From: Anthoceros angustus
Lineage: Eukaryota; Streptophyta; Anthocerotopsida; Anthocerotales; Anthocerotaceae
Direction of reading: 5' to 3'
NCBI GenBank assembly: GCA_010909165.1
Contig: MU008159.1
Coordinates: 1,364,001 to 1,428,000, forward strand
DNA length: 64,000 nt
Shown: piece by piece, positions 23,980 to 34,584 of the stretch
Layout of the letters: each line of letters begins with the position of its first letter
Numbering within the stretch: the stretch's first letter is position 1
Program-made: the position numbers and the translations under genes
Notes under the pieces: model-generated
What the model was told of the DNA's origin: nothing
Seen by the model: the letters and a program-made list of their open reading frames with translations, nothing else
Database searches by the model: none

Positions 23980-24706
23980 CCACATCTCATGCGCTTGTTG
24001 CCATTTTGTAAACAGCATTGGCCAACGCCCTCTGCAAGGGCGATGGAAACCCGTAGTCGAAAGAAAGCCACCACGAAGGAAGGGGGAGACCCACCCCGTT
24101 CCGTCGACTGTGGTAGGCTTTAGCACAATCCTTTATGAGCCGTCCGAAATCCTTGCCCATGACCCACTGGGTCTCGACAGCAAGGGGGATGAAGGCATGG
24201 CCGTCCTGCATAGGCATGTACTTGTGTACTTTGGAGTTGGGCGGCATCCCTCCGCCGCCCAACTCAGAGGGTTGATGATGACGTGCTCACAAACGGTGTC
24301 TTGAGTAGGGTCCATTACAATGCCATCCGCAACATAGATTTGATCCCCCCCTAGTCAGAAATAGATCTACCCTGAGCGACACGCCATTGCGCAGGGTATA
24401 TGGGCGCTCCCTATATGCGAGAAATCCGCTCTCCTTGGCGATTGAGAACATGACATCGCAAACGGCATCATGCATAGCAATACGTTGCCTTCCAGCTGGA
24501 CAGCGAGCCAGGTGGGACCCAAAGTCATTGAAGGGGGGCCCACAGCTATAAGATGATAGAGAATAGGCCAAAGGCTGGACCAAGCCCTCATCGCGGTAGA
24601 AAAAGAGGTTGGTGCGATTCGGAAAGTCTGGATGTATGGCCGAGCCATAAGCCAAGAGCCCGCTCCCTTCATCGAGCAAGAACGGAGGTAGGATTGAGCA
24701 GGCCAA
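23980..24706 (-). pseudogene. Fragment of a retroelement protein C-terminus (nuclease-like domain)
   Basis: Read leftwards: PFNDFGSHLARCPAGRQRIA then MHDAVCDVMFSIAKESGFLA and VDLFLTRGG; in another frame VMDPTQDTVCEHVIINPLSW; and in a third PLAVETQWVMGKDFGRLIKD followed by ALANAVYKMA. The order C..FGDH..C..HD..RD and then a V.DPT strand is the pattern of the zinc-finger plus PD-(D/E)XK-like tail that follows reverse transcriptase in some plant and fungal retroelements. Two frame changes and loss of all upstream domains make it a dead fragment. The family assignment rests on remembered motif order only. Confidence 0.5.
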
Positions 24707-24814
24707 GGAACACTAGAATCTAGAAGAAGGGCCTGTTATGGTACACAGACCTTATGCCAGTATAGGTGGTGTGGGCAGGACCCGCCCATGAAGGGCGTGT
24801 CCAGTCATCATGCA

Positions 24815-24945
24815 TGCATATGGAATGTATGCATGTGCGTGTGTGAGGTATGTGGATGTATGTGCAGATATGTGACATGTGTGTGTGTGTTGATGATGTG
24901 ATGCCTATACCATGGCATGCATGTGTGATGTGTATGTATATATGG
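24815..24945. repeat. TG/CA-rich alternating purine-pyrimidine tract
   Basis: About 130 bp rich in TGTG, GCATGC and TATA steps, including a (TG)6 run at about 24,880-24,892 and GCATGCATGTGTG. Such alternating tracts can adopt left-handed DNA. No gene is seen in 24,720-25,145. Confidence 0.7.
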
Positions 24946-25394
24946 GGGGTCAAGTCATGTGGACCAAGCATAAATGACAAGTGCAATTAAGGCGAAACGG
25001 CAGCCACTCCCATGACTCACGGGTAAAAGCATGTGACTCCTCGAAATTTATGCAAGCAGTTAAGAAGTGACGGCAGTGGGCGAGTAGTGGACTACAAAGG
25101 CAAGGCAATCTGTGGGATGCCAATTGTCTCATGAGGAACAGCCATCACTACTACATTTTGCCCCTCAAAACAACGCTCCAAAACAACGGTTGGAAAAGGC
25201 GTTGTTTCTTAGGTTCGGAGCCATACCTCGTTTGGTGTGGATTTAGGTGCGACTAGGTCCGGGTAATTCTTAATGAGTGATTTTAGTTCTTAACAAATAA
25301 TTTTAATTCTTAATGATTAATTTTATATTTAATCAATATAGTGTATAATTAATCAGATATTTAGTAAACAATGGAATACACTTAACGCGGCTTC

Positions 25395-25690
25395 ATCCGC
25401 ATCCAACGGGCCCCGTCCCGTTCCAACTTGTCGAACTTAGCAGCCGTCCGAATCCAACGGGCCCCGTCCCCACATCATGAGCACATCCTGTCTCGTTTGG
25501 AGCTGAGAAGCGCATCCGTCCCATTCGACCTAAGGAGCCTTTCCTGTCCCAACGGCTCCGTCCGATCTTAACGCCTGCAGCCCTAACGGTAACAGCTCCG
25601 TCAAGTTCTGTCATAAGGAGCCTGTCCTGTCCCAACGGCCCGTCCGATCTGGTCAGCCTGCCTGACTAACGGATTGGCTCGTCAAGTCGC
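25395..25690. repeat. Left subterminal repeats of the CACTA element
   Basis: Imperfect reiteration of AACGGGCCCCGTCCC, CCGTCCGATCT and GGAGCCT..CCTGTCCCAACGG units. Their strand sense (CCGTCCCGTTCC) is opposite to the GGGACGG-type repeats at the right end, as expected for inverted subterminal transposase-binding regions. Confidence 0.7.
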
Positions 25691-26424
25691 ATCCCCGTTT
25701 GGACCTGACGGGTCTCGCATATCCGAGTGTGGTGAGGACATTTAAAATGGGTTACAGCGGGTAGAAGGTTTAAACACAGAACCACCCGGTCCTACGTACG
25801 TAGGCTAGCCACTAGAACAATGATTATTGCTTGATCAGTAAATGTACTTTTAGATATTGATCACTTTGAAAAACACCCCTTCCCCGCCCCCCGCTACCAC
25901 GCCGATCACAGACAACTTCCACCAAGCATCCTGTATTTCGAGGATCCTTTCTTCGCAAACTTGTCTACACTGGGAGTTCGTGCTTGCGGCAAGCACCTGA
26001 CCTAAGCTCGGATCTACCCGCTTGAGCGGATTCTGAGGGCAGCCAATTCAGAATGTGCTGGAGGATGTGCTTGCGAAATCGAGTCAACACTGTGGACCGG
26101 AGAAGGAGAAGCGGCGGAGATTAGGTGCCCTTGTGCTCGAATTGCCTTCCGCCGTGGCTCATGGATGGAAGGCTCAGACACGCCGGTGTCGGTGCATTGA
26201 TGCTCACACAGACGCACGCGTAGCAAGGCCCGAATTGGCTACCGCGGGGCCGCAAAGGTCTCGCCGAGAGTGCCTGCTGATCCGTCCATGGTTGCAAGGA
26301 AGCCGATGAATTCGGGAGAGCAGGATGATGAGGTTGCAGCAGATCAATTGTTTATTGTCGCCAAGTACAGTTTGAGTTAGTCAGTGACGAATTCTCACCA
26401 AGGTCAAGAAAATGAGAGAGATAT

Positions 26425-26462
26425 AAATGCTCTACCAAGCAGAATCGCTTGGTAGAGCATTT
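26425..26462. repeat. Perfect 16-bp hairpin with 6-base loop
   Basis: AAATGCTCTACCAAGC (26425-26440), loop AGAATC, then GCTTGGTAGAGCATTT (26447-26462). All 16 pairs are perfect. It is inside the CACTA element, just before the polymerase fragment. The right arm with the next bases reads TGGTAGAGCATTTGACT, identical as I remember it to the D-arm to anticodon-stem part of tRNA-Cys, but no complete tRNA can be folded here. Confidence 0.85.
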
Positions 26463-26529
26463 GACTCAAGGTGGATGTGCCGATGGTATCAAGCCATTGG
26501 AACACCCACAAGCCTTAATCACTTCAACG

Positions 26530-27620
26530 TGGTGCGAAGCTTGATGGAGGCATTTTCCCTTTGGGCTTTACATCAAAGGTGACTTCCATCAATGCCAAAG
26601 CCGGCTCAAATGTCCTAAGATGCGAAGGAAGGTATACAGCTATCGTTCCTGCTATGGTGCCAATGGAAGTGAATGAAGAATTCCTCTGCTATAGCAAAGC
26701 TTGGAAGTCCATCTAATTCTCATTTTGCTATCAGTGAACGAGCTTTATTAAACAACTTAATGATCAAGTTGCACCGGCTAGATGCGGATATCTTGGTGGG
26801 GCACAACATTTCTGGATTTGACCTTGATGTACTCCTTCACCGGCTTCGTAGGAGTTTTTCCGCTCGCACCACCGTTGGCCTCGTATGGTTCAATATGGTT
26901 TCCGCCGATCACCGCCCATCCTCGTGTCTCATGATTTTCATGGACTCTTTGTTTCAAATCTAACAGCTTGTAAAGTTCCCAGAAGATGTGGTCAAAAATT
27001 GGCGGTTGAAACGCCTCGTGATGCCCAAACTCAATGGAGGTGGGAATACCTTGCGTGAGTCGTCCAGAGTTATGGCGTGCATTGCTGGTCGGTGTTATGT
27101 GACACTTACTTAGCTGCTCGTGACCTTGTTAAAGAGGTAGGAACTGGCTGTTTCTAACACTGCTTAGCGCCAACAATGTGGGGACTGAATTTTCTTCACC
27201 CTGTTCGATGTAGGTAAGCTATTCACTAACGCAGCTCTCCAAGAGCCAGCTAGGTTGGGAGAGGAAGGAACTTATACCTTCTGAAATTCCATCCATGTAT
27301 AAGACATCGGCGTTCTTATTTGAACTGGTGGGCAAAACTGTGTGGTGGGCAGCCATGTTGCTTCTTCTATCAAGATCACTTATTGATCTCTGCTTGCCAA
27401 AGAGTTTAGCCCTCTGATTGATTTCAACTAGAAATTACATACTCACAATCCTCGTGTGACAGGGAACAAGGGCATAGAAAGTTGAGTATTTGCTGCTCCA
27501 TGAGTTTCACAGCCGCAAGTTCATTGTCCTGACAAACTTACTCTTCGCGAGAAAGAGTGAATTGCCGCTGCCGAAAGAAGTTGTCAAGCCCGGAAGTCGA
27601 GGATGAGAAGAACTGGTCTT
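26530..27620 (+). pseudogene. POLA1: Captured genomic fragment of the DNA polymerase alpha catalytic subunit gene
   Basis: Pieces in the correct order for the exonuclease-like domain of replicative polymerase alpha: LDGGIFPLGFTS (about 26,550) and NAKAGSNVLRCEG (about 26,600), then [20 protein letters not shown] plus [18 protein letters not shown] (26,730-26,850). Next are RLKRLVMPKLNGGGNT (about 27,000), then VSYSLTQL..SQLGWERKEL and IPSEIPSMYKTSAFLFEL (27,215-27,330) and VEYLLLHEFHSRKFIV (about 27,485). GT..AG spacers between pieces show that introns are retained, so capture was at the DNA level. Frame changes and loss of the polymerase palm (DFNSLYPS) motifs rule out function. It lies within the CACTA element. 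A minus-strand frame at 27.5-27.75 kb is a shadow of it. Confidence 0.85.
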
Positions 27621-27978
27621 TGAGATGAAATGTCCGTGAAGAGACGCTTGTTGGGCCACCGAAAGTTTACAAGTTGCAATGTCTATGTCGGCGCCTCCTA
27701 GTCCGACGAACTTCAGATTTGCTTCAATATTGCGCCCAAAGAAAGACACAGCCCAAAGACCACCGATCGAGACGACGCTACCGGTGTCATCCGTGCACTG
27801 GATGATGACGACCGTTAGCGATTTCTAACCCTCACTATAGTCTGGCTAGAGTGCGAATTTTTCACGCATGGTTCCGGAGACTAACCTCGCTCTCGGCGCA
27901 TGTATCGAACTTGTGAACCTCTCCAATCGATCGCCCATGCGGCTGACTTCGGTGTCGACAAAGATCATCGCTGGGCTC

Positions 27979-29186
27979 GCCTCACAACGTCCGGGAGCGC
28001 AGAGCCCTCGCCTCCTCACCGTGAGTCTCCATTCCTGCCGGCACTGTTGGCACCATGGTGGTGTGGACACGGAAGCCTGCAAGGCTTGCAAATCGTGCAT
28101 GAGTTCCCTCTGCGCCATTTCAGATCTTACACCCCGCACACCTCATACCTTCCTGCCGGTAAAACTCGCTAGGTGAAACAACAGTGAGGACTTCATCACG
28201 CTACTATGAAGGATGGATGATGGTTTGCAACGGAAGCCTTCCAACGGTCGGGCAACTTTCAATGACCTTTGCTTGGATGGCCTCTCCTCCATTAGCCTTT
28301 GTCAAAGCAATATCCTGTGGCCACAAGGAGCCTGGGGTCCTTCTTTCGTACTCACGGGCCCGAAACCGCAGCTTGGTTTCTGAACATGGAGTACCAAGAT
28401 ATGAAATCAATCCATACTATCGGCTTTTGGCCACCACAGAAGATGATAGCTGATGAAAAGCATATTGAGGAGGATGGTCGCATGTTCCCGCTAGCAACAG
28501 CCCACCATATAGTGGATTGCCCTCGGAGGCTCAACGGCTTGAGGTACTTGGCCGAGAGGCCTGTTGTGCTATTTCGCCTCGCCTCACGGGAGCGCAGAGC
28601 CCTCGTCTCCTCACCGTGAGTCTCCATTCCGCCCACGTTGGCACCATGGTGGTGTGGACACGGAAGCCTGCAAGGCTTGCAAATCGTGCATGGTTCCCTC
28701 TGCGCCATTTCTCAGATCTTACACCCCGCACACCTCATACCTTCCTGGTAAAACTCGCTAGGTGAAACAACAGTGAGGACTTCATCACGTGCTACTATGA
28801 AGGATGGATGATGGTTTGCAACGGAAGCCTTCCAACTTCGGGCAACTTTCAATGACCTTTGCTTGGATGGCCTCCTCCATTAGCCTTTGTCAAAGCAATA
28901 TCCTGTGGCCACAAGGAGCTCGGGGGTCCTTCTTTCGTACTCACGGGCCTGTGGAAACCGCAGCTTGGTTTCTGAACATGGAGTACCATCAAGATATGAA
29001 ATCAATCCATACTATCGGCTTCGCTTTTGGCCACCCGAAGATGATAGTGGTGGCGGAAAAGCATATTGAGGAGGATGGTCGCATGTTCCCGCTAGCAACA
29101 GCCCACCATAGTGGATTGCCCTCCGACGGAGGCTCAACGGCTTGGAGGTACTTGCCGAGAGCGATCTTCCCTGTTGTGCTATTTCA
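27979..29186. repeat. 600-bp tandem duplication inside the CACTA element
   Basis: Bases 27979-28577 recur at 28578-29186, e.g. GGAGCGCAGAGCCCTCG at the start and CCTGTTGTGCTATTTC at the end of each. The copies differ by many small indels. On the plus strand both could encode WFLNMEYQDMKSIHTIGF-like and KHIEEDGRMFPLATAHH-like segments, and the second copy stays open from 28,804 to 29,301, but I recognise no family. These may be further captured gene pieces. Confidence 0.8.
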
Positions 29187-30199
29187 GCTCTCGGTTCGCA
29201 TGACATGTCCTTGGTCTCGCCGACAAGTCATCTCCGTCTTCCCAAAGATGCTTGCAAACAAGCACATCTCAGAATCGGACATAAGGACATGGAACTTGTA
29301 ATCACGTAGGGTCGGTCCACTGTAACGCACTGGGACTTAGTGGCCCAATTGTGCTCCGCCTCTCGGCTGGGCTGCCCATCGCCTTTGTCATCGGCTATGA
29401 AGGTACTTTTGGTGCAGTTTGTATCCAAGTGTGAGGATCGGCTTGTAGGTCCGACGACGCCCACTTGGTAGGTAGGTATCCCGTGGGTTGATTTCATTCC
29501 TCACCTAAACTCGAGAGTGCCTTGACAGCCTTCTTAAAGCACAAAGAGTCATTCATGGTACGCCCACAATCGCCTCCTCACCGCCGCAGATAGAAGATCG
29601 TTACCTCCACTTGGTGATCTTTTGCTCGCAGGTTTTGAGTAGAGTGTGGCTACCATCTTCATACACACCATGCTAGGTCATGTTCTTTACAGAGGCATCT
29701 TAGTTCATTGCCAATCAAGATGCTTTGATTGAAGCGCACCGCCTTTCACATCGCGTTGGATCATCACAATATTGGTGCTTCCTAGCCCTTGTATGAGACC
29801 TACCATGGCGCCTACATAAACATCCGTGTCGACCAACAATGTGGATGCCGCAGAGTGGAAGTGTGATTTTAGCAAGCTTCGCCAACAAATTTGCAACTCA
29901 AAGACACTCGGTTGGTTCTTGTTCCAAAGGCATGATCACCCCTGAAGTGCTAAGGGGATATCTTCAGAAGGCTCCTTCTACAAGTACAGAGTTCATGGTA
30001 GGAGGGAGAGGTCAGCTTGCCTGATTGGTGTTTTCCCTTCCAAATGAGTTGCAGCTTCTGTCCTGACTGACTTCCAGGTCTAAACTGTGGTAAAGAAGCA
30101 CCAAGTCCCTACATACCTCCATGGAATTTCGAATTGAGTGACCTTTAAGCTCAAGTGGCAGCATTCTGACAAGGAAGTCGACTTCAGTTGTTTCTTTTA
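29187..30199. other. CACTA interior, no identified gene
   Basis: Short frames on both strands, such as VDAAEWKCDFSKLRQQICNS at about 29,838, look partly coding but match nothing I recognise. Probably captured or decayed DNA. Confidence 0.4.
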
Positions 30200-30427
30200 T
30201 TTGGCCTGAGGTGTTGAGGCGAGATTATTATACTATCACTTCTCGCCCTGTGGATATATTCATACTATTGAGGAGCGGTTTGATCACTTTGGATATGGCG
30301 TAGTCCTTGATGATTTGGCCTGAGGTGTTGAGGCGAGATTATTATACTATCACTTCTCGCCCTGTGGATATATTGATACTATTGAGGAGCGGTTTGATCT
30401 CTTTGGATATGGCGGAGTCCTTGATGA
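30200..30427 (+). repeat. 113-bp tandem duplication, possibly coding
   Basis: Bases 30201-30313 and 30314-30426 are near identical. On the plus strand each reads EARLLYYHFSPCGYI then TIEERFDxFGYGxVLDDLA. The second continues VDKLVELTLEHPCYHPIFL to about 30,490. Since 113 is not a multiple of three, the repeat shifts frame between copies. Protein family unknown. Confidence 0.75.
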
Positions 30428-30539
30428 CTTGGCTGTAGATAAACTGGTGGAATTGACCCTGGAGCATCCCTGTTATCATCCCATTTTTTTAGTAAAGTAT
30501 TTTTATCGAGTAATTATTGTTTTATTACCCAAATGGGGA

Positions 30540-30720
30540 ATAATAGAAACGGGGAATGGGAACGGTAAATACGAACGGCGGACGGGAACGGTGAACGGGA
30601 ACGGTGGACGAGAATGACGGACGGGAACGGCGGACGGGAACGCTGGACGAGAATGACGGACGGAACGGTGGACGGGACGCCCAACAATAACGTGAACGGA
30701 AGAAAGAACGGAACGGGTTA
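30540..30720. repeat. Right subterminal minisatellite of the CACTA element
   Basis: About a dozen imperfect copies of a 12-18 bp unit around GGACGGGAACGG and GGACGAGAATGAC. Strand sense is opposite to the left-end repeats. It is followed to 30,890 by several CGTTGTTTT motifs. Confidence 0.8.
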
Positions 30721-31133
30721 GGGGTATGGGTTAAACATGAGTTAGTAAAACAACGGTTCCTAATACAAAACGAAAACAACGGCGTTTCGTTGTTTTCAGC
30801 TAGGTTCGGGTGGCCGTTGTTTTTCCAACTTTTCCGTTGTTTTTTACAAACATGCGTTGTTTTCACACGTTGTTTTGGATCCTCAAATGTAGTAGTGCAT
30901 ACACATCCCATTCTCTTGTTGTGTGAGCTCTCAAGAGTGGTGTGTCAACACAGTTGCCCATGCAAGAGGCAAGCTGATTTTGCACGTCAACAATTCCTCT
31001 GCTGACGAGAGCTTGACAAGGACAGCTACGTGCGTCAAAGGGCTCAAGAGAGCAGTTCATGATTTTTTCAGAAAGCTGTGAGAAGAGCTCAAGATCGTTG
31101 ACGAAGGAGGGGTGACATACTTCAGATAAGTCG

Positions 31134-32121
31134 ATGATGGATTTCAGTGAGAGTGCTGTAAATTATTCCCTGCTATTTTATGCAGGTCGTTCCATTCTTG
31201 AGTTAGCCACTTTGGCAGAGCTGGAACCAGCCTACTTGTGGAAGAGGCTTTGGATTGAAGTGATTGATAAGTTGGCCTGGCTAGCAGACTGGACTGAGGA
31301 AAGAACCAACACTAATTTTGATGGAATGTTGCACATAGTTTCTCGCAGAGGAAGAGATTGAAGAATGACGGTGTTTTTGCGCTTTGGTTGGACAAACTAA
31401 AGCACTCTAGTCCACGAAGTTCGTAGTCCTGCTGCTTAGTTTCCCTCGGTTTGTAGGATAGGCAGGTCAGTTTGAGTGGAATCAAAGTCCTATACGGTCT
31501 ATAGATTTCGAGGAGAGTGGTGTTGGCACTAGGATGGAGTATGAACCAGCTCCTAGCAAGAATGATGTGTTTACTGGTAGGCATGGTAGCATATCTCTGG
31601 CTGATTTTAAAGAGAATTTCAGGTGGGCAAGTGACGAGATGGTGCTCAAGTACAAGTTCGAATTCACGCCGGAGATGTCATTGAGAAACATAAGCACGTT
31701 CTTAGCTAGTGAGGCTTTGACCTGTTACCATGATTGCAAGGAGCAGATCTTGCACGATGCTTATGCATTGTCACGGGCGAAGCGGGCGAGGAAGGCACTC
31801 AAGATTGATGAAGAAGAAGCTGGTTCGTCGGATTTAGCGCAATCTGAAGTCATTACATACCCGGTAGATGAGATGTTCATCAAGTTTGGTGAGATGTTTC
31901 CTGTGACGTCAATAGAAAAGATTCAAGAGCTGTCAAAATTTGTGATCAAGCCTAATGAGCCTTTGAGGTTTGCGTACTTGAGACTGAGACAGCTAGTAAA
32001 GGACACCAAGGTGAAGACGATGAGAGAAGCAGCCCAAATTTACATTGCAACTCTGCCAGGGAGGCAAAGGAGGATGATTGCCGCACTACTACAAAAGATG
32101 AAGCCCAAAGACGCTATGTAA
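31134..32121 (+). pseudogene. Ty3/gypsy-like retrotransposon gag region
   Basis: A 195-codon frame (31,534-32,121) opens with MEYEPAPSKNDVFTGRHGS and has a helical core: SLADFKENFRWASDEM, SLRNISTFLASEALTCYHDC, EMFPVTSIEKIQELSKFVIK, LRFAYLRLRQLVKDTKVKTM and IATLPGRQRRMIAALLQKM. The layout of a helical domain with an L.LRQ..K...PR-like end resembles gypsy-type gag (retrotransposon gag family). No zinc knuckle, protease or reverse transcriptase follows. An upstream frame (31,134-31,361) with ELATLAELEPAYLWKRLW may be its 5' part in another frame. Its 3' end is duplicated further right. Confidence 0.6.
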
Positions 32122-33821
32122 AACGCGAGTAAGTTGGCCAGGGTTGGCAAGAGATGCGGGCCCTCACTTGCAAAATCGTCCTATTGTTTGTCTCTTGCAC
32201 ACCGTTGTGGGGAAGGCCAAAGACGCGAGGCCGGTTTCCGGGGTGAGCCGGTCCCACGGTTGCCGGTTTCGCGCGGAGGGCCGGAGTTAAGCCCGATTGC
32301 GCCCCCACAGTCCACTTTCGGCCGTCCATGCCATCCACGCCGCCCGCGCACTTTTTCCCCTATACCTTCTTCCTGGATGACAGTGTTAGAGTTGGAGCTG
32401 TATCCTCTCACACCACCGGTGTGAGCGGATACAGCCGCTGCCACTAGGCCGTGGCATCTAACGCGGGCAAATCAAATATGCCCTTCATGCCGGTGCTATG
32501 ACCTCGTGCCGTTAAGGTCCAGTAAAGCCACTTAACCATAATTCACCGTACGTATTACAAACGTAATTAACCGTAATATCCGAGATGGAATTTACCGTAT
32601 TCCCCGATAGCATAACATCCAAGACAGAATTAGCATTATTGAGCTATACTTGAACATACTTGATTCCCGGGGAAATTTGGGCAGGACGGGGTAGAGAGAC
32701 GATACTTACAACCCGCGGAAACGGGAGCGGTAATCAGGGGGATGCACGAGGGCTTGGGTGGGGAACACTATGCAGTTCAAGTCACCACCAAAAAGATTTT
32801 GGAAGCAGGGTACTGGTGGCCCAGCATGTATGGGAAGACACACTAGTTCAGAAGAAGTGTGATGCTTAGCCGGTAGATGAGATGTTCATCAAGTTTGGTG
32901 AGATGTTTCTGTGATTCAATAGAAAAGATTCAAGAGTCAAAATTTGTGATCAAGCCTAATGAGCCTTTGAGGTTTGCATTTGAGACCGAGATTTAGTAAA
33001 GGACACCAAGGTGAAGACGATGAGAGAAGCAGCCCAAATTTACATTGCAACTCGCCAGGGAGGCAAAGGAGGATGATTGCCGCACTACTACAAAAGATGA
33101 AGCCCAAAGACGCTATGTAAAACGCGAGTAAGTTGGCCAGGGTTGGCAAGAGATGCGGCCCTCACTTGCAAAATCGCCCTATTGTTTGTCTCTTGCACAC
33201 CGTGGGAAGGCCAAAGACGCGAGGTTGGCTTCCGGGTGAGCCGGTCCCATTGCCGGTTTGTGGAGGGTCGGAGTTAAGCCGATTGCGCCCCCAGTCCACT
33301 TTCTACCGTCCATGCCATCCACGCCGCGCGCACTTTTCCCCTATACCTTCTTCCGGATGACAAGAGAGTTGAGATCCTCTCACACCACCGTGTGAGCGGA
33401 TCTGACCACGCCACTAGGCCGTGGCATCTAACGCGGCAAATCAAATATGCCCTTCATGCCGTATGACCTCGCCGTTAAGGTCCAAGAAAGCCACTTAACC
33501 ATAATTCACCGCACGACATTACAAACGAATTAACCGTAATATCCGAGATGGAATTTACCGTATTCCCGATAGCATAACATCCAAGGCAATTAGCATTATT
33601 GAGCTATACTTGAACATACTTGATTCCCGGGGAAATTTGGGCAGACGGCAGAGAGACGATTTACAACCCAGGAAACGGAGCGGTAATCAGGGGGATGCAC
33701 GAGGGCTTGGGTGGGGAACACTATGCAGTTCAAGTCACCACCAAAAAGATTTTGGAAGCAGGGTACTGGTGGCCCAGCATGTATGGGAAGACACACTAGT
33801 TCGTAAAGAAGTGTGATGCTT
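31859..33821. repeat. 1-kb tandem duplication over the gag 3' end
   Basis: Bases 31859-32866 recur at 32871-33821. Both hold the gag C-terminal coding stretch, then about 500 bp without a clear gene (including ACCATAATTCACCG and AACCGTAATATCCGAGATGG) and then the strip ending TGTGATGCTT. The second copy lacks many short pieces, which destroys its frame. Confidence 0.85.
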
Positions 33822-34127
33822 GTCAGCAGATCGGGAAGCCAACTCCAACAACACAGTGGACGTTAGTGCCTATTTTGGCACTAGCACCTTTCGAAAAGTG
33901 GGGTATTGACTTCGTTGGACCCATACAGCCTACGACAAGACACAGACAGAAGAGATACATCCTAGTGGCAACGGATTACTGCACCAGGTGGGTAGAGGCA
34001 GTGGCGACTCGGACGGACCCCCCAAGTACCGTGGCTAAGTTCATATATGAAAGTATTATAACCAAGTACGGGTGTCCGTTGCAATTGGTAAGTGATAGGG
34101 GAACCCATTTCCTTAATGATCTGGTGG
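33800..34127 (+). pseudogene. Ty3/gypsy integrase fragment
   Basis: The integrase inserts element cDNA into the genome. A CDACQQIGKPTPT-like strip at 33,815 (second half of the HHCC zinc domain) leads into LAPFEKWGIDFVGPIQP, then RYILVATDYCTRWVEAVATR, VAKFIYESIITKYGCPLQLV and SDRGTHFLNDLV. The first catalytic Asp (IDFVGP) and second Asp (SDRGTHF) are present; the Glu is lost because homology stops abruptly at about 34,127, where minus-strand sequence of another element starts. The reverse transcriptase domains are missing upstream. Confidence 0.85.
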
Positions 34128-34362
34128 CCTCCGACTCTCCTTCCTCCAATTCCTCCGTTTGCCGACACCGCCTCTTCAGCATCGGAGTTAAGGCGACTTC
34201 TTCCGCGATCACCGTAACTCGCCTTCTACCGTGCCGGGTAGTAGCAGCAGCCTTCTTCCTCAACTGATTTCTCCATGAAGCTCGTAAATCCCTTGCAGTG
34301 ACAGGTGGGGGCGACCTTCTGTGTGCGTCTCCTCGAGACCCTCCCCTACCAGACATCTGCAA
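34127..34362 (-). pseudogene. Start of a minus-strand gypsy gag
   Basis: About 200 bp downstream (leftwards) of a tRNA primer-binding site, the frame begins MQMSGRGGSRGDAHRRSPPP and is Arg-rich (RNQLRKKAAATTRHGRRRVT, EELEEGESEATRS). Position relative to the primer site suggests the first codons of a gag protein. It is cut at 34,127 where integrase of an opposite element begins. A degraded repeat is at about 36,120-36,345. Confidence 0.5.
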
Positions 34363-34562
34363 TCATCCTCATGTCCTCCAACCCACAGTTGTTAAGAAGG
34401 AAGCAAATCACACCCCTTTTATTGTCTCAACGGTCACCCCTATGACAACTTAGACGGCGCGAAATTCCTTCTTCACAACATATGGTCGACCCTCAGTCCC
34501 TTTGAAAAACACTCTGCAGCCTAGCGATGGAAACCACAAAGCTTCAAGCTTTCAACAACAAA

Positions 34563-34580
34563 TCCCCGGCAACGGCGCCA
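34563..34580 (-). other. Retrotransposon primer-binding site
   Basis: On the minus strand TGGCGCCGTTGCCGGGGA follows an LTR end (..CTACCACA) after a few T residues. This sequence is the well-known primer site region of plant Athila/Tat-type gypsy elements. A shortened version (deletions at two places) lies at about 36,525-36,542. Confidence 0.75.
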
Positions 34581-34584
34581 AAAA

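Larger units (their letters stand above)
25146..30897. mobile_element. Non-autonomous CACTA (En/Spm-like) transposon carrying host gene pieces
   Basis: The left end is CACTACTACATTT and the right end is its reverse complement AAATGTAGTAGTG, closing at 30,897. Both are flanked by the 3-bp direct repeat CAT (25,143-25,145 and 30,898-30,900), as expected for CACTA elements. Inside both ends are inverted subterminal motifs: AAACAACG near the left end and CGTTGTTTT near the right, plus GC-rich minisatellites of opposite orientation (25,395-25,660 and 30,540-30,720). I find no transposase, so it depends on another element. The interior has an intron-containing DNA polymerase alpha fragment and other duplicated pieces, which makes it a gene-capturing (Pack-CACTA type) element. 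Confidence 0.88.

Noticed and set aside
27507-27749. Minus-strand frame of 80 codons
   Set aside because: Overlaps the plus-strand POLA1 strip VEYLLLHEFHSRKFIV, which is the meaningful reading.
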